DNA of 64,000 bases from Bacteroidota bacterium. Lineage in GTDB: Bacteria > Bacteroidota > Ignavibacteria > Ignavibacteriales > Ignavibacteriaceae. The first letter of the stretch is position 1; each line of letters starts with the position of its first letter. The translations under genes and the position numbers were made by a program. The DNA is taken from the NCBI GenBank assembly GCA_021824565.1, contig JAKAKL010000018.1:1-64000 (forward strand). The letters run 5' to 3'. This document shows positions 44,071 through 52,282 of the stretch, one piece after another. The notes below the pieces were generated by a model, which did no database searches, had not been told where the DNA came from, and saw nothing but the letters and a program-made list of their open reading frames with translations.

Positions 44071-45234
44071 ATGGAACTGTGGCAGCAAATGATCCGAGAC
44101 AGTGTTCACACTGTGGATCAGCTTGTAGAAAAATTTAATATAGATCGAAAAGTTGCCGAGGATCTGGATGAATTTTTCCAGGCGCGAATAAATCCATATT
44201 ATTTAAGTTTAATTAGATATCCGGGCGATCCTATCTGGCGTCAATGCGTCCCGGATAAAGTTGAACTTGATGATATCGATTCTGAAGAAGATCCGCTGAT
44301 GGAAGATGCTATGAGCCCCGTTCCCAACATTACTCACCGCTATCCAGATCGCGCTCTCTTCCTTGTTACAAGCCAGTGCGGTTTGTATTGCCGTTTTTGC
44401 ACACGCAAACGCAAAGTAGGCGATTACGAAAAAATTTCTATGAAAGGATTAGAAAGTGCCTTTCAATATCTTGAGCAGCATACGGAAATAAGAGACGTAA
44501 TTATGTCGGGCGGCGATCCGTTGATGCTTACGGATGCTATGCTTGAAAAAATTTTAGAACGTTTGCGTTCAATTCCGCATATTGAAATTATTCGTCTCGG
44601 TTCAAAAATGCCATGCGTTCTTCCCCAGAGAATTACTCCGCAGCTTTGCAACATGCTGAAAAAGTATCATCCGATTTATCTCAACACTCACTTTAATCAT
44701 CCTTGGGAAATAACCCCTGAAAGTTCCAAGGCATGTACAATGCTTGCCGATGCGGGTATTCCGGTAGGCAACCAAATGGTTCTGATGAAAGACGTGAACG
44801 ATGATCCGGCAGTAGTTAAAGAATTAATGCAAAAGCTTCTTAAGATTCGCGTTCGACCTTACTATATGTATATGGCTGACGAAACAAAAGGCGCTAATCA
44901 TTTTAGAACATCGATAGAGACCGGGTTAAATATAATTGAAAATCTGCGAGGACATACCAGCGGACTTGCAATCCCTCATTTTGTAATTGACGCACCAGGC
45001 GGAGGAGGAAAAATTCCTCTCCTGCCAAATTATGTAGTTCATTTTGACGAAGAAAAAATTATTCTCCGCAATTACCAGAAAAAAATTTATTCTTATAAGA
45101 ATTATCACGATAAAAATAATCCTGTTAAGAAAAACGGAATTAACGGTAAAAACGGCAAGAACGGCAGAAGTAAACCGAAAGAAATTAAAATAACTAAAAT
45201 TGAACTGCCTGTTCTGGAAGAGGTGGAAAATTAA
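44071..45234 (+). CDS. Lysine 2,3-aminomutase-like radical SAM/PLP enzyme (KamA family)
   Basis: A 387-residue enzyme with the radical SAM cluster motif C103-x3-C107-x2-C110 (CGLYCRFC), SGGDPLML, HFNHPWEITPES and the PLP-lysine motif DAPGGGGK (K314). Both aspartates that bind the lysine side-chain amine and mark lysine aminomutase appear kept: D270 in YMADETKG and D307 in DAPGGGGK. EpmB-type proteins lack the second motif, so conversion of L-lysine to beta-lysine is plausible. The C-terminal ~45 residues are a Lys/Asn/Gly-rich tail (NGINGKNGKNGRSK) of unknown use. Last gene of the operon, closed by a terminator. Confidence 0.85.
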   Translation: MELWQQMIRDSVHTVDQLVEKFNIDRKVAEDLDEFFQARINPYYLSLIRYPGDPIWRQCVPDKVELDDIDSEEDPLMEDAMSPVPNITHRYPDRALFLVTSQCGLYCRFCTRKRKVGDYEKISMKGLESAFQYLEQHTEIRDVIMSGGDPLMLTDAMLEKILERLRSIPHIEIIRLGSKMPCVLPQRITPQLCNMLKKYHPIYLNTHFNHPWEITPESSKACTMLADAGIPVGNQMVLMKDVNDDPAVVKELMQKLLKIRVRPYYMYMADETKGANHFRTSIETGLNIIENLRGHTSGLAIPHFVIDAPGGGGKIPLLPNYVVHFDEEKIILRNYQKKIYSYKNYHDKNNPVKKNGINGKNGKNGRSKPKEIKITKIELPVLEEVEN

Positions 45235-45243
45235 TATTAACAG

Positions 45244-45272
45244 AAGGAGCGGTTCAAGCCGCTCCTTTTTAA
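45244..45272 (+). terminator. Terminator of the ATP-grasp/KamA operon
   Basis: A 9-bp G+C-rich stem AAGGAGCGG (45244-45252) with CCGCTCCTT (45259-45267), 6-base loop and T-run, 9 bases after the KamA stop codon. Confidence 0.88.
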
Positions 45273-45395
45273 ATAAAAACTTCAAGAGCCAATCTCAAAT
45301 TTTCCTTCTTTTATTTTTGAGAAGTATTTTAGCTTAAAGCCATAATAAGCGAATTTCTTAAATTTAAAGTGTAAAATTAATTTCGTTTAGAGAAC

Positions 45396-46535
45396 ATGAA
45401 TTTAGTAGTAGATGAAAATATTTCATTCGGTCAGGAAGCATTTTCACAATTTGGAAATGTCAAACTCCTTCACGGAAGAAAAATAATTAATGAAGAGTTA
45501 AAGAATGCCGATGTCTTGATAGTCAGATCTATCACGAAAGTAAACAAAGAACTGCTCGAAAATACTCCGGTGAAATTTGTAGGGACGGCAACGATTGGGA
45601 CAGATCATATAGATTTAGAATATTTAAACTCAAGAGGAATTTATTTCAAAGATGCTGCTGGATGTAATGCTGATGCAGTTACTGAGTATGTTTTCACATC
45701 AATTTTAAATTTTGCTGTCGATAATTCATTTTCAATTGAAGGGCAATCCATCGGAGTTATCGGCATCGGCAATATAGGCAGCCGGATTTCAAGGCTTGCA
45801 GAATGGCTCGGAATGGATGTCCTTAAAAACGATCCGCCGCAGCAGCGGAAAACCGGCGATCAAGATTACGTTTCTCTAGAAGAGGCGCTGAGAGCGGATA
45901 TAATTACTTTTCATGTTCCATTAAATCTTGACGGGATAGATAAAACCTTCCATCTAATCGATGAAAGAAAATTATCAACACTCCGAGAAAAACAAATTAT
46001 AATAAATGCTTCACGCGGGCAGGTAATTGACAATCCTGTCCTTCTGAAATTTATTAGTGAAAAAAACTTACTTGTAAATCTTGATGTTTGGGAAAATGAG
46101 CCGGCAATAAATGTTAATTTGTTGAACTGGGTTCATTTAGCGTCCCCGCATATTGCCGGTTATTCTCTTGAAGGAAAAATAAATGGAACTGTAATAATAT
46201 ATAAGGCACTTTGTAACTTTCTAAATGCTGCGGCAACCTGGTCGCCTTTTTTACCAGAAGTTCAGAATAACGAAATTAAAATTAATTATGACGGCAATTT
46301 AACGAAGACTTTGCATGAAATATTTAATTCTGTTTATCCTATTAAAGAAGATGATTCAAGGATGCGTGCTATGAAAAACATGAAAGATAAAGATCGTGCA
46401 GCTTACTTTGATAAATTACGGAAAGAATATCCTTTGCGCCGGGAGTTTAAAAATTATAAAGTAACGTTGTCAAATGCGGATGAAAAAATTGTGAATGCTT
46501 TGAGAAAGTTCCGATTTTATGTTGAAGCAAATTAG
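45396..46535 (+). CDS. pdxB: Erythronate-4-phosphate dehydrogenase
   Basis: A 379-residue D-2-hydroxyacid dehydrogenase. MNLVVDENISFGQEAFSQFG, GTATIGTDHIDLEYLNSRGI and AAGCNADAVTEYV are PdxB-specific; the NAD loop is GVIGIGNIGSRI; catalytic Arg, Glu and His are in INASRGQVID, WENEPAI and ASPHIAGYSLEGK. PdxB oxidises 4-phosphoerythronate in de novo pyridoxal-phosphate synthesis. The C-terminal dimerisation domain is present (length equals the enterobacterial enzyme). Single gene, convergent with the YwqK-TonB gene. Confidence 0.92.
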   Translation: MNLVVDENISFGQEAFSQFGNVKLLHGRKIINEELKNADVLIVRSITKVNKELLENTPVKFVGTATIGTDHIDLEYLNSRGIYFKDAAGCNADAVTEYVFTSILNFAVDNSFSIEGQSIGVIGIGNIGSRISRLAEWLGMDVLKNDPPQQRKTGDQDYVSLEEALRADIITFHVPLNLDGIDKTFHLIDERKLSTLREKQIIINASRGQVIDNPVLLKFISEKNLLVNLDVWENEPAINVNLLNWVHLASPHIAGYSLEGKINGTVIIYKALCNFLNAAATWSPFLPEVQNNEIKINYDGNLTKTLHEIFNSVYPIKEDDSRMRAMKNMKDKDRAAYFDKLRKEYPLRREFKNYKVTLSNADEKIVNALRKFRFYVEAN

Positions 46536-46547
46536 TTATTTAGAAAA

Positions 46548-47315
46548 TTATTTTAATTTGAACTCAACATGAATTTTTGTTTCAACCTTTACAGGCTTGC
46601 CTTTAATCATGCCTGGCTTGAACATCGCATAGAACACAGCTATCTTTGCGGCTTCATCGCAGCCATAACCAATTCCCTTTAGAACTTTTGCATAATTTAC
46701 TTCCCCGTACTCATCAATGTCTGCTAAGATTAAGACGGTACCTTCAATTTTATTTTTTTGAGCTGCAAGCGGATATACCAATTTATTTTCAATCGCATTC
46801 ATTCCGCCCACTGGTTCCGGCATTATGTCCGCAGCTGTTAGATAATCGGAATTATCAAATTCGTTTTTAGTCTTTTGTACTTGTACCGAGTCATTAGGGG
46901 GATTCTTCTTGGAAGTACTATCAGAAGAAGTAATTGCAGAAAACAGTGTCGTCGTGTCTACTTCTAAGTGCTGTAATATACCTGCTTCGTAATTATTATC
47001 TTTCAAGTAATCACCGTCTTGAGAATATTCCGACGCAGCTCCTTCTCGCCTACCATTTTGAATTGTATAAAGCTCTTTGAGTTTTCCATTTTCATAATAC
47101 TCTTTAACCACTCCGTCAACAGCTCCGTTTACGTAACTTAATTCTTCTTTTAAATTCCCATCCGGATAATAAAACTTAGCGGCACCTTCCCGAACATTAT
47201 TTGAATAATTTATTTCGGATTTTACTTTGCCGTTATCGTAATACGTTTTGATCAGCCCCTGCTGTGCGTAAGCGCTGGTAAGCGTTATGAACATTAAAAG
47301 AAAAATTTTAATCAT
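46548..47315 (-). CDS. Exported YwqK/MORN-like repeat protein with TonB C-terminal domain
   Basis: A 255-residue protein with signal peptide (MIKIFLLMFITLTSAYAQ). Residues about 20-115 hold four YwqK/MORN-like repeats (YYDNGKVKSEINYSN, YYPDGNLKEELSY, YYENGKLKELYTI, YSQDGDYLKD). After a polar linker, residues about 165-255 form a TonB_C domain: MPEPVGGMNAIENKLVYP, GTVLILADIDEYGEV and PVKVETKIHVEFKL. It lacks a transmembrane anchor and Pro-rich spacer, so it is not a standard energy transducer; it is more like exported TonB_C proteins of Bacteroidota. It is last on the strand of the envelope operon, 21 bases after the HEAGH protein. Confidence 0.8.
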   Translation of the reverse strand: MIKIFLLMFITLTSAYAQQGLIKTYYDNGKVKSEINYSNNVREGAAKFYYPDGNLKEELSYVNGAVDGVVKEYYENGKLKELYTIQNGRREGAASEYSQDGDYLKDNNYEAGILQHLEVDTTTLFSAITSSDSTSKKNPPNDSVQVQKTKNEFDNSDYLTAADIMPEPVGGMNAIENKLVYPLAAQKNKIEGTVLILADIDEYGEVNYAKVLKGIGYGCDEAAKIAVFYAMFKPGMIKGKPVKVETKIHVEFKLK

Positions 47316-47336
47316 AATTTAAGACGGTTTAAAAAT

Positions 47337-47816
47337 TTATTCACGAATGATAAATGGCATTAAAATAGCCGCAGTAAAAATAATAATAGCGCCTCCAAAG
47401 AAGAAATAACCTACCTGGGTATCAAGGTCTAGCATATTTAATGAACTCAAAATATAATTCCAGTCGTGATGTACTGAATTTCCTCCGAGCAGAGGAAGGC
47501 TTTGTGTGCGGGCATCAGCTGCATACACGCTGATATTGATCAGATTTTGTCCGAGCCAAAGGAGAGAAATTTGTACTCCTGTTTTATAATAGTTTCTAAA
47601 AAAGAACCATGCGATCAAAGAAGGGAGAAAAATTTGCATTATAGTTCCGCCGCACATATAAACAAAATGACCAAAGGGAGAGAAGAAAAAATGTCCCGCT
47701 TCGTGAATTACAAGATCAGCATTATCTATCCAGCTATAATCACCGCGGGAAGACAAAAGATAAAGACATACCGGCAATAAAATAATTGAGAGTAACCATC
47801 TTTTGATAAAAGCCAT
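47337..47816 (-). CDS. Four-helix membrane protein with HExxH motif, possible metalloprotease
   Basis: A 159-residue membrane protein with hydrophobic segments near 8-24, 47-72, 80-100 and 135-157. Between the first two lies NADLVIHEAGHFFFSPFGHF, an HEAGH zinc-binding motif (HExxH) as in M50/M48-type membrane peptidases. The usual distant third ligand (NPxDG or ExxxD) is not obvious; HHDWNYIL is a candidate. I do not recognise a named family. ATG at 47816 is chosen because GAGG lies 8 bases before it. Same strand as the barrel and ABC genes, 88 bases downstream. Confidence 0.65.
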   Translation of the reverse strand: MAFIKRWLLSIILLPVCLYLLSSRGDYSWIDNADLVIHEAGHFFFSPFGHFVYMCGGTIMQIFLPSLIAWFFFRNYYKTGVQISLLWLGQNLINISVYAADARTQSLPLLGGNSVHHDWNYILSSLNMLDLDTQVGYFFFGGAIIIFTAAILMPFIIRE

Positions 47817-47904
47817 GAAGGACACCTCTAATTTTGTGTAAGAAGAACCGGGTACAATGCTGAATTAAATTTTAACAGTAAAACTAATTTAGATTTTTCC
47901 TATT

Positions 47905-49098
47905 TCAAAAGAACATTTCAGCTTCGAGATAATAAGAAGTCGGGTAGTACCAATATTCTGAAAACATATTTCCGTACGGAATTAATCCGCCGGCAGTTAA
48001 TGAAGAATTATCCGATAGTGAATAAACTCCGCTGATATTTAAATACCCGCTGCCGTCATTAAGATTGGAATTATTTGAAACCGTGGGTGTAAACAGTGAT
48101 GTAAGCTGATAGCTTGCGCTTACCACAACGTAATTTCTGCTGAGGTTTATAATTCTTCCTTCAAGAAGTCCAAGCAAATCATAATTTAATTTATCTAAAG
48201 CTCCTTCTCCGTTGAACTGGTACTCAATCATCCCATAAAGTTTAGAAGTGAATTGATTATCCATTCCGAAAACCAACTTTAAAAAATTATTATTTAGATT
48301 TTCTTTATCCATCGAAACGATTCCTTCACCGCGAATGCCAGCATCAAAAAAATTTCCGGCAAAGTCTCCGCCCGCAACAATTCTTTTATCGAAGTAACCG
48401 CCAACCAGTGCAAAATCATATTGGAAAAAATTTGTTCTCAACCTAAAACCGGCATTACTGTTAACGAACTTATCCTGCGGATTATAAACAACATTTAGAT
48501 CGGTAAAATTGCCAAAGTTGTAGGTTAATGAAGCGGCATCAACGCCATCCTTCTCGATCTTTCCAAAGTTGGCTGGATTAATCGGATTGAAAAGATCTGT
48601 TGGGCTCCAAACTCTTCCGACTCCCCACGCGATTCTTTGCCGTCCAATAATAATATTTCCCTGATCGAAACCTTGCCGGAAATACAGTCTGTCAATGTAA
48701 TGCGTAATATTGATATTGTCTTGATTAAGCAACTGCCATTTCAAATTGACTGTTTGTCTATTTACGCTCGTTTGATTGAGCAGCGAAAAAGGATTTGCCT
48801 TTGAGTAAAGGATGTCCGCTTCATATTCAAGATTAATTCTGCCGTTTTGCCAGAGATGAATTTCAGGTCGAAGCCTTAAGCGGGTAAGATTGAGGAACTG
48901 ATTTTGATTAATACCGGCAAGGCTTGAAAGCATGCCGTTATTTATTGAGTAAGTTGGAAGATCAACAATATATCCGGAGAATGAATAATCTACTTGTGCG
49001 ATAGTCGGGAATGCGAATAAGATTAATATAATAATTAATTTTGCCGAGGATTTTTGATTGAGCAAGGATATTAATTTCTTAATTATCAATTCTTCCAT
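47905..49098 (-). CDS. Outer-membrane beta-barrel protein of the ABC operon
   Basis: A 397-residue protein with an internal signal-like segment (LIIILILFAFPTIAQ, about 20-35) and then alternating amphipathic strands, many ending in aromatic residues (RLYFRQGFDQGNIIIGRQRIAWGVGRVWSPTDLFNP), ending EAEMFF, a typical barrel C-terminal Phe. It resembles DUF1302/porin-like barrels. The start overlaps the end of the ATPase gene by 20 bases, so expression is coupled. It may be the outer-membrane part of the exporter; that is inferred from context. Confidence 0.75.
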   Translation of the reverse strand: MEELIIKKLISLLNQKSSAKLIIILILFAFPTIAQVDYSFSGYIVDLPTYSINNGMLSSLAGINQNQFLNLTRLRLRPEIHLWQNGRINLEYEADILYSKANPFSLLNQTSVNRQTVNLKWQLLNQDNINITHYIDRLYFRQGFDQGNIIIGRQRIAWGVGRVWSPTDLFNPINPANFGKIEKDGVDAASLTYNFGNFTDLNVVYNPQDKFVNSNAGFRLRTNFFQYDFALVGGYFDKRIVAGGDFAGNFFDAGIRGEGIVSMDKENLNNNFLKLVFGMDNQFTSKLYGMIEYQFNGEGALDKLNYDLLGLLEGRIINLSRNYVVVSASYQLTSLFTPTVSNNSNLNDGSGYLNISGVYSLSDNSSLTAGGLIPYGNMFSEYWYYPTSYYLEAEMFF

Positions 49099-49750
49099 CT
49101 TTCAGTATAATTAATCTTTTTGCCCTGTCAATTACATTTTTATCATGAGAAGAAAAAATAAAAGTAATATTTTTTTCACTGTTCATTTGTTCCATCAGAT
49201 CAAGCAAATGCCCCGCAGTTACTGAATCGAGATTTGCAGTAGGTTCATCAGCGAGTACAACGGATGGATTATTTACAATCGCGCGCGCTACGGCAACTCG
49301 CTGCTGCTGCCCGCCGCTCATTTCATTTGGACGTTTATTCGCTAATTCTTTAATGCCCAACTCATCCATAAGAGCAAGAGCTTTTTCTTTTCTTTCTTTA
49401 TCTGAAATTCCAAGCAGCATCATACTGAATTCTATGTTTTCAATTGCTGTGAGAACCGGAATTAAATTATATGCCTGAAAGATAAATCCAAGTTTATGAA
49501 GTCTAATTTTTGAAAGTTCGTTTTTGTCTTTAGTAGTTATATCTTCGCCTTCAAAATAAATTCTACCTTCAGTCGGTTTATCAAGTGCACCGAGGAGATT
49601 AAGCAGCGTTGTTTTGCCTGAGCCGGAGGGGCCGGCAATAACAACATATTCTCCTTTAGAAACTGTTAGGTTAATATTGTTTAAGGCGCTTACAGGAACT
49701 CCGTTATCCTGATATATTTTAACTAATCTTTCTGCTTTTAATATTTCCAT
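49079..49750 (-). CDS. ABC transporter ATP-binding protein, LolD/MacB type
   Basis: A 223-residue ATPase with Walker A GPSGSGKTT, Q-loop FQAYNLIPVLTAIENIE, signature MSGGQQQRVAVARA, Walker B VVLADEPTANLD and H-loop FSSHDK. It belongs to the LolD/MacB/FtsE group working with FtsX-type permeases, which here are the three genes just upstream. It would drive extraction of lipids or lipoproteins from the inner membrane rather than transport through a channel. Confidence 0.92.
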   Translation of the reverse strand: MEILKAERLVKIYQDNGVPVSALNNINLTVSKGEYVVIAGPSGSGKTTLLNLLGALDKPTEGRIYFEGEDITTKDKNELSKIRLHKLGFIFQAYNLIPVLTAIENIEFSMMLLGISDKERKEKALALMDELGIKELANKRPNEMSGGQQQRVAVARAIVNNPSVVLADEPTANLDSVTAGHLLDLMEQMNSEKNITFIFSSHDKNVIDRAKRLIILKDGRIDN

Positions 49751-49796
49751 AATTATTCCAAATTAATGTTATACAGCGTTGCTGTTATAAAAAAAA

Positions 49797-51011
49797 TTAA
49801 ACATAGTTTATTGCGTAAATCGGTTCCAGTTTTATTGCTTTGTAAGCCGGATACAATGCTCCGAGCACTGCTACAAATGGCATGAACAAAGCGGCGTTTA
49901 TTAAATTGCCGACTGAAAGAACCGGATAAATAATTGCTCCAATTCCAAACGATTCCAATCCGGTTGCGAATAAACTTAAATTTATTCCGGAGTGCGCAAG
50001 AGGTATATCAAGAAGTAATCCACAAACCAAACCAACCAGGGTTCCTAATATTCCCAGCATAAATGCTTCAAACAATATCATTAAATAAAGTTTGCTGTTC
50101 CTCATGCCGATCGCCATCAGCACGCCGAATTCGCGTATCCTTTCGAACACAGACATTAACATTGTGTTGACGATTCCAAATATTAATGCCAAGCCAATAA
50201 TGATATTTAATATCATCATAGATTCTTTGTATAGATCCATCTGAAAAATAAATAAAGGCAGCAAATCTTTATAAGTGAATACTTCGTATCTGCTTCCGAG
50301 AGCCGACTCAAGCTTGCTTTTAATAGATGTAACGTTATTATAATCTTTAAGTATCACTGCAAACTCATGATAATTATCCCCGGTATTAAGCATTTCCTGT
50401 TCGGCGCCCGCAACAATGTAAACAGTCATCTTATCAAACTCAGAGTTTGCAGTTTGAAATATTCCTGCGACTCTAAAAGCATCTGAGCCGATATCTCCTT
50501 TTAGAGTATTCGACATGGCAACAACTTTATCGCCAACATCTACGCCTAATTTTTCAGCCAGCTTTTTGCCTATTATAATTTCTCTTTTGCTGCCGCTGAG
50601 ATATTTACCTTCAACGATCGAGCTTTTAATTATGGAAACTCTTGCTTCTTCTTCGGGATCAATTCCATAAATTATTACTCCGGAAGAATTATTAGCGCTG
50701 CTCAAAATTCCGGTTGCAAAAACTCTTTTGCTGTAAGCTGCTACTTCCGGATTAGATTTTAGTATTGATTCAACGTGCTGATAATCCGGAATAAAATTCT
50801 TTATGACCTTGTTGCTGTTGAATCCGGCTTTATGAATTTGCAAATGTGAAATATCAAGATTGACTTGATTGAATAGCATCTGCCTTATCATACCATTTGA
50901 TAATCCGTCTGTCAAAACTATTGCGGTTAGTCCGACAACAATTGAAATAAGGACAATAATCGAACGCCTCTTATTTCTCCAGATATTTCGCCATGCTAAT
51001 TTTAATAACAT
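49797..51011 (-). CDS. FtsX/MacB-type ABC permease (third of three)
   Basis: A 404-residue permease with the MacB/LolC topology: N-terminal TM helix (LAWRNIWRNKRRSIIVLISIVVGL), large periplasmic domain (about 45-270), then three TM helices (near 275-295, 315-340 and 370-395). The segment SVFERIREFGVLMAIGMRN is the coupling helix of FtsX permeases. It is more diverged than the two following permeases, so it may form a heterodimer with one of them. Co-directional with ATPase, 46 bases upstream of it. Confidence 0.9.
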   Translation of the reverse strand: MLLKLAWRNIWRNKRRSIIVLISIVVGLTAIVLTDGLSNGMIRQMLFNQVNLDISHLQIHKAGFNSNKVIKNFIPDYQHVESILKSNPEVAAYSKRVFATGILSSANNSSGVIIYGIDPEEEARVSIIKSSIVEGKYLSGSKREIIIGKKLAEKLGVDVGDKVVAMSNTLKGDIGSDAFRVAGIFQTANSEFDKMTVYIVAGAEQEMLNTGDNYHEFAVILKDYNNVTSIKSKLESALGSRYEVFTYKDLLPLFIFQMDLYKESMMILNIIIGLALIFGIVNTMLMSVFERIREFGVLMAIGMRNSKLYLMILFEAFMLGILGTLVGLVCGLLLDIPLAHSGINLSLFATGLESFGIGAIIYPVLSVGNLINAALFMPFVAVLGALYPAYKAIKLEPIYAINYV

Positions 51012-51046
51012 ATTTTTCTAATTTTGAATTTATAATTTTTGATTGA

Positions 51047-52270
51047 TTAAGTATGTCTTATTCCTTTCAAAGCTTCTAGCTTATAAACTTTATAAGCCGG
51101 GTACAAGCATGAAAGTAACGATATAGTTAAAATTGATAAAGAAACATTTAAGAAAATTGAAGGCTCCAGGGTTGATCTCAACTGCGGCAGAAAATGATAA
51201 ATTTCATAAAGCTGTTTAAGCTCTCCGCCGAATGTTATAGGATGAATAATTAGAAAATAATTTACAGCTGCACCCAGAACGTTTCCAATAAATAAACCAA
51301 TGAATGTAAGTAACAAAGTTTCTATATAGACAAGGTAAGTAAGATTCATCTGCGGCATACCGATGGCAAGTACGACACCAAACTCTTTGAATCTCTCAAT
51401 AACAGACATTAAAACCGTATTTAAAATTCCAAATGCAACAATAACAATCAAGATTCCAAGGAAAAATATTCCGCTGACATTGTCAAGCTGAATTGCCTGC
51501 TCAAGTTCGGGGTTAACTTTATTCCACGTCAAGATTCTTAGATCAGGGTTTTTTATTTTTTCGGACAGAGAATTTTCAATCGCCCCAAGATTTTTTAAAT
51601 TGTCTGCTTTAACAGCTATAACATTCACTTTGCCGCCCATTATTAATAATGATTGAGCTGACTTTAGCCCCATAAATATCAAAGAAGCTTCAAGTTCCTG
51701 AACTCCTAATTTGACAGTTCCAACAATTTTAAATTTCTGATTTCCAAGAGTGCCGTCATAACATTGTGCAAGTAGGACAACTTCATCGCCTATTTTTGCA
51801 TCTAAATTTTTTAAAAGCTGTTCACCCACCACAATTTCATTCGATGAATCAGACGTAAAAAATTTTCCCGAGTTAATATTTTGAACGAAGGTAGTTACAT
51901 TTTTCTCTTTATCCGGTTCAATTCCGAATATTGCAGCGCCGCGGGAATTATCTTTATAACTTATCAAGCCGTCGGCATAAATCCTTGGCGCATATCCAAG
52001 AATTCCTTTAGTTGTTTTTAGTGCATTGATAATATTATTATGTACTGAAAAGTTCGCGGATAAAGAAGGATTATTAAGATAATTTTTATTTTGAATCTGC
52101 AAGTATCCTGAAAACAATTCAACTACAGACCTGATATTTAATGCATAAGTTCCAAGTTGAATTCCTCGCATGGCGATTGCCATTACAGCGGCAAATACAA
52201 CGGCGGCAAGCGTTATCAGCGATCGCCTTTTATTTTTCCAGATATTTCGCCAGGCTAATTTTAATAACAT
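51047..52270 (-). CDS. FtsX/MacB-type ABC permease (second of three)
   Basis: A 407-residue paralogue of the next upstream gene. The N-terminal LAWRNIWKNKRRSLITLAAV and AIAMRGIQLGTYALNIRSVV, a periplasmic domain with VVGEQLLKNLDAKIGDEVVL, and the coupling helix SVIERFKEFGVVLAIGMPQ match its neighbour nearly block by block, showing a tandem duplication. Four TM helices in the MacB/LolC arrangement. Ends in LKGIRHT, like the other copy. Confidence 0.9.
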   Translation of the reverse strand: MLLKLAWRNIWKNKRRSLITLAAVVFAAVMAIAMRGIQLGTYALNIRSVVELFSGYLQIQNKNYLNNPSLSANFSVHNNIINALKTTKGILGYAPRIYADGLISYKDNSRGAAIFGIEPDKEKNVTTFVQNINSGKFFTSDSSNEIVVGEQLLKNLDAKIGDEVVLLAQCYDGTLGNQKFKIVGTVKLGVQELEASLIFMGLKSAQSLLIMGGKVNVIAVKADNLKNLGAIENSLSEKIKNPDLRILTWNKVNPELEQAIQLDNVSGIFFLGILIVIVAFGILNTVLMSVIERFKEFGVVLAIGMPQMNLTYLVYIETLLLTFIGLFIGNVLGAAVNYFLIIHPITFGGELKQLYEIYHFLPQLRSTLEPSIFLNVSLSILTISLLSCLYPAYKVYKLEALKGIRHT

Positions 52271-52282
52271 AATTTTAATTGA

